In this document: piece after piece, positions 54,341-64,000 of the stretch
Numbering within the stretch: the stretch's first letter is position 1
How the letters are laid out: each line of letters starts with the position of its first letter
From: Owenia fusiformis
Taxonomy: Eukaryota > Annelida > Polychaeta > Sabellida > Oweniidae
Length of the DNA stretch: 64,000 bases
Direction of reading: 5' to 3'
Assembly (NCBI GenBank): GCA_903813345.2
Contig: CAIIXF020000002.1
Span: 4,876,001-4,940,000 of the forward strand
The notes under the pieces: generated by a model
The model's input: the letters and a program-made list of their open reading frames with translations, nothing else
Told to the model about the DNA's origin: nothing
The model's database searches: none
Program-made: the position numbers and the translations under genes

Positions 54341-57300
54341 TATTTTCCAAAGGACCATAACGGGGACATGTAATGACAGAAAGGCTTTGCTTTACGTTTT
54401 AATTCGTATCTAAAACCCGCATTCAATTTCATCGACAAAATCTATGCGAATGGCGTTCCCCTCATTATGATACGTTTCAGGTTACGGTGAACGTGATAAG
54501 TCCTACAACCTACCATTTGTTACAGACGCCTAACGCCAACCACCAAATGCCGACCACCGAACACCGTTAAAAAAAGTCAGAGAGTTCCAAACTTATTGAG
54601 GTCACCTCAATTAAATCGAAACCAAAGTCATATCACTTTAACCTTAAAAAACAAACTGAGAATATACATGTAGGATGAATTGAGCACAGTGAGGACCGTT
54701 GATAAAAAGGTTATGTAGTTTTATCCAACGAATTTATCAGGTAGATAGTTCAATGTGAGCCTCACACCTGCATCCGCCAGGTGCACGCACAGTCCTGGAG
54801 AGGGTGCTGAGTGTCTCACGATATCGTATCAGGATCTTGCAATTGGCTTGCTTTTGTACTAGTCAAAAAACATTGACCAGTTACAAATAAACATATTATC
54901 AGGCTATCAATAAAAAAGTGAGGATAATTTATTTGTGTAACACGGTGACAAGGTCAGAGGTCAAATAATACTTGACACAGACTTGAGATAATAAATTTAA
55001 AATTTGTGAGGCCAGACCAATGGGATTCGAACGACTGGGAGGCCAGACCAATGGGATTCGAACGCTTGGTAGCTACGTCAAAACGCGTCATTTTCAAAAG
55101 TTAATAGAGCCAGTAACTGATCGAAAGGGATAACATTTTGCTGTCCTATTCGCAACATGTCAACTTACTTTACAAATATGGTAAGTTTCCAGTTTTTATA
55201 TTTGTTTCAAGATGTAGACAATGACATCTATTTTCTCTGATCATCTTGACTGGCCATCAGAATGTGCTATCATAAAATGCTTTTAGTTTTTCATGCACTT
55301 AGCCTAGTTAGAATAATTTCGTATAAGTCCAGTCAAAAAGTTTTATGTCATTACGTCAATGTTGCATTTACCAAATTATCTTAAAATAAGGCCTTCGGTG
55401 TCTAAAGGGGAGTTAAACACAAAATTCTTGGTATAAAAAGCGATACCTTCAAGTAAATGTTAAATACTATTACATTATTTTGTACATCATTTTGAACGAC
55501 TTTCTTTGTAATTATTTCACACCAACGAGGCAAACAGCTCGGCAAATTAATGAGCAAAATATTTAGTTTAGACCTTGTAACAATAATCCCTGTGTAATAA
55601 GAATCTTATAAACAACTTTAATTTTGACTATGAAGTTGCTAATGAGCTGTTATTACACGAGGAAGAGCAAATTGCAAACTTAGCACATCAGGTAGTTAAA
55701 TTAAAAAATATTTTCTTTTTAAAGTATTATTTCATTTAAAAGAAATATCGAAAAATCATGCTTACCTTAGAAACCCTTAGTGAAAAGCTTACAAAAATTG
55801 AAAACAAAACATATTTGCTCAGTAGACAAGACGTCTTTTTCACAAAGTTCAAGATAATCATCATATATTAACAAACAACGTTTATCATTAATCATTAACA
55901 TGAAATTTTAAGTTCATAAAATCAAAATTTAAGAAGTTAAAAAAGGTTTTATTTAACATTCGAACATGACTGTATTCACGCCTTCTATAAACTGTAAACA
56001 AAGTCAACATTTCACCCGTGGTACCGAAGAATACCCCTGGTAATACGTGTAATGTATGACGTCATGTAACGGGGGTCGTAGTAATGGCGGACCATAATGA
56101 ATATTCGAATCATTTTGTGAGTGTTCATGTTCGAATCGTAATATAGACCTCAGAGCAGGGGTAATATCGTCGATTACCCTAAGGGCTAGCCACAAAACAC
56201 CAAAATGCTTTCATGTTTTTTTGTTTTTTCAGCTTTCGAACCCTCACTCCCTTTTAGTGCTACGGCCAAGGCGATTTGTGTCCAAAACACCTAGATTCAA
56301 TTTTACTTTAGATTCTTGTAGGGGACCCCAAGGCATGTAAATTTTTTATGTGAACCCTTGCAAAGCAGGCTCAAAAGTGCTGAGTCAGCAAATTTTATCA
56401 TTTTCGAGTCGGAGTTTGACCATATGCTTGAAACTATTTAATATCTCATTTGAAGATGTTGCAATTGTAATGAAACATTGTTAGTATATCAATAAGGCAT
56501 GTATGAAGAATTCCTGAAAGTTTGGGTCTTATCCAACAAAATTTGGTAGAGATATGGAATAATTTGTCCCTAAAAGTACATCATTTCTCCTCAAAATTTC
56601 TTAATCAGTCGATAGTTAATCAGTCATTTAAAAAACAGTAAGGGCCTACGGTGTATAAAACCTGATTAAAAATTTCACTGATGAACATATTCATTACCTA
56701 TCATTTTATATTTTTTACAGCTTATCATTGCCATAAACCATAAAACCATTTAGGGTATGTGTGGTCAGCAATTGGAAATACATGTATGTGTACTAATAAC
56801 ATTTTTCAAAACTGTATTTCGGGTGCCATTCTTTCCTAATGTTGTTCATGTAGTTATAGTTTATGTTTATGAATGATAGCACTTAGCATCGTTAGTTTGG
56901 CAACTCAAACCCCTTTTAATCACTTATATAAAGCCTGTTTATTTATGGCATATGAAATCGAAGTATCTGAAATACGGTAATAAGGAACATAATCAAGTTT
57001 TAAACATTGACAGACTTTGATATGCTATCATATAATAACCTCCAGTTGCCAAACTTATGGAGGGGGTGTACATGCTTTATAGTATAGGGTCCATGTAAAC
57101 TGCAACAAGACTCCTATTGTTGCTGCAAATAATTAGCTGTATAATAACAAATTGTAACACCAAATGATTAAGAGCCAGAGTTTCTCAGAGCCTGGTTGCA
57201 GTTTGCACACTTCGTATTGTATTTATGTCATAAATTGTTTAGTTGTAGTCTGTAGAACATAACAAGATGTCTATGTTGTATCCCTAGCTGTAGATAGAAG

Positions 57301-57700
57301 AGTTAAGAAGCCCCAGCAAAGTAACCTGCTTTGTATTTATGCACCAAAACAGAGAAATAGATTTTTAAAATCTCAATATTGGAATCAATTTCACTTTCAC
57401 TTTATCTTTTAGCATCTCTTTCAACCAGTCAAGTATTCTTGATATTTATGATAAACTCTTTCTGATGTCATAAGTCATCACCTCCATAGTAAGTATTTAA
57501 TGGAGCTTATTATCATCTTCGACTTCCATGTTATTATGCAGTTGGAGCAATTGAAACCTTGAGAATCAAGATGGCTAATTATTAGAATTTTCAATCTAAA
57601 TGGGTTCTCATTTGCTTCTACCACCTTGATTATGCTTTGTACAGATGACTCATTATTCATGGAGCAGCATGATCGACAGTAAGTGTTACGCGGTATATGG
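54341..57700. other. intergenic, no convincing gene
   Basis: 3.4 kb. Contains a GCCAACCACC-rich remnant near 54500-54570 of the family seen at 34075, a 34-bp direct repeat GGCCAGACCAATGGGATTCG at 55012 and 55041, and a possible short first exon at 56084. Otherwise nothing is recognised. Confidence 0.45.
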
Positions 57701-57704
57701 CATA

Positions 57705-57930
57705 CATTCATGGTTGCGCAGTATTTGTGATACGGGTGAATATGCCATACTCACCTGCGGTGTATGGCATATTCTGCAGGTGAGTATGCGATATTCCGCG
57801 GTGAATATGCGATACATTGATTTCAGTGAATACCCCATACTCACCTGCGGAATATGTCATGCTCACTTGTGGAATATGCCATATACCGCAGGTGAATATG
57901 ACATATACCGCAGGTGAAAACGTGATACAG
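57705..57930. repeat. short palindromic minisatellite
   Basis: Units of 22-26 bp in both orientations, such as CATACTCACCTGCGG and CCGCAGGTGAATATG. It can fold extensively and is non-coding. Confidence 0.85.
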
Positions 57931-58029
57931 AAAGCCTTGATTTGATTGGTTGCGAGAATCAACTCTAAATGTAAAACTACACTGGATTACCAATATAGTT
58001 AGTGCGTCTAGTACTAATGTATCAATCCT

Positions 58030-58225
58030 GGGGGTCGTTTCCAAAAATGTCGTAGACTTACGATATCGTAACTTCAATTGTGTTTTCACGACAAGTAAAA
58101 AATTTCCGTTTCCAGAAATTTGTCGTAAACCTACGACAAACTACCATGTCGTACACCTGTCGTAGAAAGACAATAGCTATCGTGTGAAACCCACGACACC
58201 CCAAGGGGGTGTCGCAAGATTGTCG
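58030..58225. repeat. GTCGTAG-rich inverted repeat
   Basis: Many copies of GTCGTA(G/A) and its complement TACGAC, with a GACACCCCAAGGGGGTGTC hairpin near 58194. Probably a decayed MITE. Confidence 0.55.
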
Positions 58226-58768
58226 TAGAGCAAAATTTGAGTTATTTGTGGGGTTTTAATTATCTCATAGATTATGTCACAATTTACGTTGGCTTATGCA
58301 ACGCGAGCACTTGACAGAAAGCTGAAGAAATTGCGGTTTCATGCCCTCCAAAACATAAGGTAAATGGCCATTTCTATGCATTGAAAAATAGAGAAACTGA
58401 AGTGTGTTTGCGCATCATCGTTCGCATGGTTTTCTCTTCATATTATTTCTCATGAAGGTTGATTGGGTTGGGTTAATTTAAAGAGACATAACAATTTTAA
58501 AATTGTGTAAATCAAAAATAAACATGTTTTCTCTTCATGGTGTATTGAATAATTATAATTTGAAACATTAACGTTTCTCGCCTCTTTGGCTTGTCTTTTT
58601 AACGAATGAAGCAAGGTGAGAAATATTATTGTTTTACCAAAAGTGAGTTCACCATCAATTATTGCATTATTTCCTTTCTTGAGTTGCATATCGACAAACT
58701 ATCTACATTCACTTTATTCTGAAATCATGTATATTTGTCTCCGGTAAACTGTCTTGCTACCTACACCG

Positions 58769-61080
58769 GAACACCCTGACAACGGTAAAGTCAGCTACCG
58801 TTGTCACAGATGACGGACTTAACCATCGCATATACTCTTTAATCACTTTTTCATTTCACGGGACCTTATCGTCGCTAATTCTGTGAACTTGTGATGGTAT
58901 ATTATATGAAAATCCAAAGGTCCATTTGTCGTATGGCAAGTGATTTTAGACGGTCATATTTTTCACCATGGGCACTTTCTGGCCATCAATACAGTGGTTT
59001 TTATTAAAACAATATGTTTTCTTTCAAGTGAAGTCCCCATGATAGTAAAATATCATTCAAACTCTCTGAAAAATTAGGACCCCCACCTTCGCACTTTTTA
59101 AAAATGTTAGGCTCATTTTCTAAAAAGAGGATCTTGTTTTTCTCGATTTAAACATATCAAAATATTCTTCTACACTGTATTAACGATTCCTGAAAAGGGG
59201 ATGTGTATTGAAATCCGTTAAAGTTAAAGACCACATCTCCCACTATAGCCACTATACCGCCTTCCATATCGTCAATTAGAATTGAATTGAAATTGAGAAA
59301 TGACAATGGGAACTAGACGTATGATGAGGTGAGTGCAAATAACAACAATGAAAAAATTATGATTCTCTACACCCCAGTCACATTTGTCTTACGGCGGCCG
59401 TACGTCGACCGCAGATCAATTAAATCAGTGTATTTCTACGGCTAGCGTAGGAAAACTACGCTCACCTTGCGGTCTCCGTACGGCGTATCCAGTTTTTTAC
59501 AGGCCGCAGAGTCGCCGTAGAAATTATAACTCGGAGTTATAATATTTGTTCATTTCTGCGGTGCCTGTAGAAATCAACTGGCTCAACAAGATTTGTCAAT
59601 GTTTCACGAACACTTTTCATTTGATATTACATCCTAGCACTATGAATAACTTTTATAAATTGTCCTGATGTGAATAAAATGAAAATAAGTATTATTTATC
59701 AACAGAAATTTAAAATTCGCCGTGCGGCTGCCGTGGGAAATGTGACTGCAAAAGTATGAGAGCGCAGTGATTCTACGGCGAGCATAGAAAAGCTACTGAC
59801 CGCAGAAATGATAGACCGCATGGCGGCCGTAGGAAATGTGACGTGGGTGTTAGTAGTGCCCTGAAACACAGACGGGAGAAACAGGAAGAAGAAACGGGAG
59901 CGGGGCTCCCAAATATTCTTTACAGCCGGGCAGTACAGAAGCCTTATTCATAAGCCAACGTAAATATTTCCATTTACGTCCACGTAACTCAATTGTACGC
60001 TGGACATAACAACATCTCTCCGTCGTATTAATAAACATATGCGGAAATTGGAGATCTCTACGTTTAACTTTCAGCAATTGACTTACGCAATGATTTCCAA
60101 GGAAAAATGGTATATCCCGGACGGACAAGTGAACAATTTACAATGAATATTCAAACATCTGACAAAAAACTTGAAGTCACTATTAGCTTTAGTATTTAAA
60201 TGGTAAAATATGCCTATCCTTAAGTTTCTGTAAAAAATTTCATGTCAATACCATAATGTTATGATACTTTTTTTGCCTTCTAAAAAGGTTGCAAATTTTT
60301 TTGGCCCACCCTGTATATTATTATTACAACCCTATCATGTATGTCACTATGGGAAAAGATAAAAAATTCTCATTTTCGCGGAAAACTTATGTTGATCGAA
60401 TCTCAACAAGTTAAGTACATCATGTGGGATAGTATTGCTTGAATCCATGTTCAAAAGAAAGAACATGGGTTCTTAAACAGGACATTAAAGCTTGACTAAG
60501 GCCTTTTTGAATCTTCGTTCGTACTAAAAGACCGAGACTAGAGTACTCCAATGCAGTTTGGAACAGGTGTAAAAGGGTAGGAGGTCCTATCAATTTATGG
60601 TCCTACTCTCCATTGATTTATATGGTGACCTCTTTCCTGAAGGGCCTTTAGAAGGGGAGACCATAACCCCTGGGGGACCATAATCATAACTATTACAGCC
60701 ATAGTTTATAAATGTATTTTATATGTTTAATGGAGTCATACCATAAAGAGCCAATGCTTCTAGCGTTACATTACAATCATTAAATGTTACCGTTCCCATC
60801 CCGATTTTAAAGCACATTTGACCCACATTTACCGTTGTCATTTACAGTATCCGTTGTCCTGTGTCATATTTTGATAGGTAAAATTAAGGATTCATTTCGA
60901 TGGTAGAGCATAATAAACGATAAGTAGGAAAAGACTTTGATTGATTGTTGCACCAAAGGAATTAAATCTAGTTTAAGGATATCATGGGCTTTCCCTTTCA
61001 ACAGACCCATGATGAAAATTGAATCGAATACGCTGCCATTTGTAATACAGGTATCTAACTTTACCGTTGTCAGGGTGTTC
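58769..61080. mobile_element. 2.3-kb segment with inverted ends
   Basis: Left end GAACACCCTGACAACGGTAA, followed by AGTCAGCTACC; right end inverted with the same 20 bases, then AGTTAGATACC. About 28 of 30 end bases match. No target duplication was found. The region after the left end (58790-59310) resembles 30690-30930 inside the SMARCA5 foldback element. No transposase is seen. Confidence 0.6.
59385..59850. mobile_element. GC-rich inverted-repeat element, nested
   Basis: Ends CAGTCACATTTGTCTTACGG and, inverted, ACGTCACATTTCCTACGG, both followed by GGCCG-type words. The inside has several TACGGC/GCCGTA palindromes. It lies within the 2.3-kb inverted-end segment. Confidence 0.65.
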
Positions 61081-61224
61081 AAACGTTGACATAAGTTAAT
61101 CGGTTATGTGCGGACGTCAGTGAACACACTCCCGGTGTCCCAAAAAAGTGAGACAATTTTGACAAGTATTTTCTCAGCAATAGACAAGTTAAATTCTTTA
61201 AAAAAAATTACTGAGGAAGTATAG

Positions 61225-62105
61225 GGTATCCACCCCATGCAGACAAATCGACTAAAGTTACATTCGTATGATGTGAGACTCGACATTCACCAGGAAACTT
61301 GAAATAATTTGTCACCCAAGGAGCAAATTAATTTTTTACTGCTTAATAAATGATGAATGACAGCCAAATTGCGTTTTATAAGTATGAGAATAGCATGATG
61401 TCTTGATATTTCAAGGTAACGTCGTTTGAAAAGTGATGGCGGTGATTGAAAAAACGATGTAAAGATAAAACCGCAACGAAACATTTGTAGATTTCTTTGA
61501 AGAACTAAAAAACATACATCACATACCGAATTTTCCGAAACAGAAAAAAACATAACAATTTATATTTGAAACACAACATTACTGTAATTCGAACTTTTGA
61601 TCGAACATCAGTATGATACTAGTATTACTTTATAACCTCGAAGTACATATCATACTTATGTCTGATCATAAGTTCGCGAATAATAGTCGTGTTTCAAATA
61701 TTAACTGAATGACATACACGAGACCAATGTACCAGGGGGAATCGAACCTGCAGGCCTTACTATCTATACATGGTTTTTTTCTTTGAAAAATTCGATATGT
61801 GATGTATATTTCTTGGTTTTTTAATGAAATCTACAAATATTCCGGTCGTTGCGGTTTTATCTTTACATCGTAATTTCAATCACCGCCATCATTATTCAAA
61901 CGAGTTACCTTGAAATATCAATACGTCGTGCTATTCTCATATTTATACTCGTAGAACGCAATTTGACTGTCATTCACCATTTATTAAGCAGTAAAAATAA
62001 GTTTCTTTAAGGGTGGCAAAATGTTTCTAATTTCCCGGTGAAAGTCGAGTCTCGCATCATACGAATGTAGTTTTAGGCGATCTGTCTGCATGGGGTGGTA
62101 TCATT
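61225..62105. mobile_element. inverted repeat with about 330-bp arms
   Basis: The left arm (61225-61555) and right arm (61770-62105) are inverted copies. They share ACATTCGTATGATG, TACTGCTTAATAAATG, CTTGATATTTCAAGGTAAC-type and GATGTAAAGATAAAACCGCA stretches with scattered substitutions. The spacer is about 215 bp. No coding capacity. Element boundaries are uncertain. Confidence 0.75.
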
Positions 62106-62749
62106 AGCTAGTGCTATGAATATGAGGAGTGTTGTCAAATTAGAAACAGCATGCAAAAATATCCAATATCAACGGAGTCTGAAAGAAGAAATTTTTCCAA
62201 TCAAAAATGCTTTTGTGTGTTTCTCCCAATGATATCGTTTCCCATGACATACTTATGCCGTCCTTTAATGCATGTTGGATGTAGTCTATTTACAGTGACA
62301 TGACTCCAACTCACCCTTAATTCCTTTACGATTCTGGGATTCATCTTCCACTCCATCCTTTCACCTTGTCGAAACAATTTTTAATAGTAGCCGTATCGCT
62401 TTCACTGAAAGACATCGTTAACGTTAATCCTTCCAAACTAAAACTTTGGACAGAACGGAATTTGGATACAGTTAACAATGAAACAAATCAATATACCTGA
62501 CCCAGAGACAACCTTTTTTGAGACGAAAACTGATGCCAGTGTCAGGATGCCATCCCGGGATGCCATCACTTGATAGCTGGCACAAACGCTATGAAGGTAC
62601 CGGTCTCATTGCGCAGCTCTGATATTGGATTTTTGACACGCATTTTGAACTTGTCAAATTACTCACATAATATGTAACCAATCTCGTCCATATTTGTACC
62701 ACTAAATAAGGATATTATTTGGGCTACTGGAGAGAAACTCATGAATTCG

Positions 62750-63200
62750 AGTAATCTTATTGCGGAGGAAATATTTGTCAAAATACCATTGATACCATTT
62801 GTCAAATTACCAATGAGTTCATAATCGTGCATTACCTATTGCATTGCCAAAATACCAGAATTATCTGTGAGAGAGACGAACTTTTTAATTTACTAGTCTC
62901 AATTTTAGACATAGATACTGGTGTCAAGCTGTTTTCTGCTGACACACATGTTTTTATTGATGCCATACTAGGAAGTCAGGCAGATATTCTCCAACAATTA
63001 GATGATGACACATTTTGTAATTTTTTACTAACTGTTGCAAATAAGCTGCAATTTGTGCAGCACTATTTCATGTAAATATTATTCTTACATTTCATGATTA
63101 TTCTCTATTGTATAAAGTAACTGTATAATTGTAATTATTATGTTTGTTGCTCCGATTAATTTTCGGGAATAAAAGAAACAATAAACAATAAACAATACAT
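62750..63200 (+). pseudogene. 3' end of a LINE retrotransposon
   Basis: An open frame ending in TAA at 63073-63075 encodes HYLLHCQNTRIICERDELFN and a hydrophobic C-terminus. This resembles the H(Y/F)LLHC tail that follows the reverse transcriptase in many LINE ORF2 proteins. About 120 bp later comes a tail of AAACAATA repeats (63177-63197). The catalytic domain is absent, so the copy is 5'-truncated. The LINE clade cannot be told from this fragment. Confidence 0.6.
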
Positions 63201-64000
63201 GTGGGTTTAATGAATATGTCAAGGTCTTTTTTGCCATTTAATTCCAGAAACTTAACGATAATTGCATTGCCAACAGGATCTTAAGAGGTTCTGGACAAAT
63301 CATTTGATTCTGGACTTGACATATTTTTTTTCCAACGAAATCACATCCAAGGGTTGAATTTTTATTGGATATTTAGAGAGCGAGTCCTGTATTGATTTCA
63401 ATAAAAAGGTTAAAATAGAACGCTATTTGAGAGTTAATCTTATACTTTCATTACATTGATAAATTAAGGCAAATTCTGAAAACTTTTAAAGTGCATTTTT
63501 TATGAAATATTATCCAAGTATTTAGATGAAACGGTCTTATTTAAATACAAATCATAACATGATGATATTTTTTCATAAAATATTTCTTCAAGAAATTCAA
63601 TTGAAGGCTCAAGATAAAACGAGCTAATTTAGGTGAAAACCCTTACATGATGATGTGTTTTCATGACTTCTTTCATAAAATTCCATCAAGGGGTGAAAAT
63701 AAAATGATCGAATTTAAGTGATTTAAGGATCACGAGGATAGGTTTTCTTGGATATTTTCTATGAAATCCCATCCAGTGGTCAAGGTAAAATTTTTATTTG
63801 GTATATTTGGTCACGTGTTCGAACCCATAGAACCATATAGGAACGTCATTTTGAATGTTACGTGATAAATCCATATAAGGCTTTTAGAACAATGTGGGGA
63901 AAGATGAGGGGAAACCCCTGACACCTGTTCACGATTTTATCCGAACGTTCATCGGATCATTTCGGTTTTTATGCACTTCATTATTTTACCGAAGTTTGCC
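63201..64000. other. intergenic, no recognised gene
   Basis: AT-rich, with degenerate repeats of TTTCATAAAATTCCATC and GGTGAAAATAAAA words between about 63300 and 63800. Confidence 0.45.

Noticed and set aside
53942-54413. Overlapping open frames on both strands encoding repeated NPIG/SKSHW-type residues
   Set aside because: They follow exactly the 92-bp tandem repeat, are open on both strands, and have no family similarity or splice context.
55012-55075. Two GGGATTCGAAC segments resembling tRNA T arms
   Set aside because: They are a 29-bp direct repeat with no other tRNA structure.
59850-60128. 92-residue minus-strand frame
   Set aside because: No recognisable domain, no splice partners, and it overlaps the end of a repeat element.
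61738-61756. tRNA-like T-arm sequence (B-box match) on the minus strand
   Set aside because: No acceptor stem, A box or anticodon arm is found at the right distance; at most a tRNA-derived fragment.

Overview
The window is nuclear DNA of an animal: AT-rich, with small exons bounded by GT..AG introns, eukaryotic tRNA genes and many transposable elements. A retroelement of the Gmr1 type (integrase upstream of a Ty3/gypsy-like reverse transcriptase), a family described from deuterostomes, together with the gene content, suggests a marine invertebrate deuterostome such as an echinoderm or hemichordate. That assignment is an inference.

Three protein genes were rebuilt exon by exon with consistent splice phases. 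(1) Plus strand, 1707-15534: the last four exons of a Cys-loop GABA-A-type receptor subunit (Cys-loop, TM1, TM2-TM3, TM4); its 5' part lies before the window. (2) Minus strand, 22876-16041: a complete ten-exon gene for a secreted 506-residue family-43 glycoside hydrolase (arabinanase-like) with a C-terminal three-repeat domain, unusual in an animal. (3) Minus strand, 47208-24426: a complete 23-exon ISWI chromatin-remodelling ATPase (SMARCA5/SNF2H), 1035 residues. Genes 1 and 2 converge tail to tail; genes 2 and 3 are tandem on the minus strand.

The 11.6-kb last intron of the receptor gene carries antisense tRNA genes: two identical tRNA-Arg(CCT), two identical tRNA-Ser(AGA), and degenerate tRNA-Ser copies in about 190-bp units. 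A 7.0-kb LTR retrotransposon with LTRs identical by eye and an uninterrupted gag-pol frame sits in one unit, about 35 bp upstream of a tRNA-Ser relic. A 695-bp element flanked by TTAA sits in a neighbouring unit. Sister units preserve the empty site of both insertions.

Other mobile DNA includes: a 1.6-kb element with minisatellite inverted ends and an 8-bp target duplication in hydrolase intron 1; a 5.1-kb element with about 700-bp inverted ends in SMARCA5 intron 19; a 1.2-kb hAT-like element in SMARCA5 intron 1; a 5.5-kb CACTA-like element 0.5 kb upstream of the SMARCA5 start codon; a dispersed short family with G-rich cores; and a LINE 3' end near the right edge. Within SMARCA5 a 137-bp block containing the 5' part of exon 8 is repeated five times. 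From 53.2 kb to the end I see repeats but no convincing gene.
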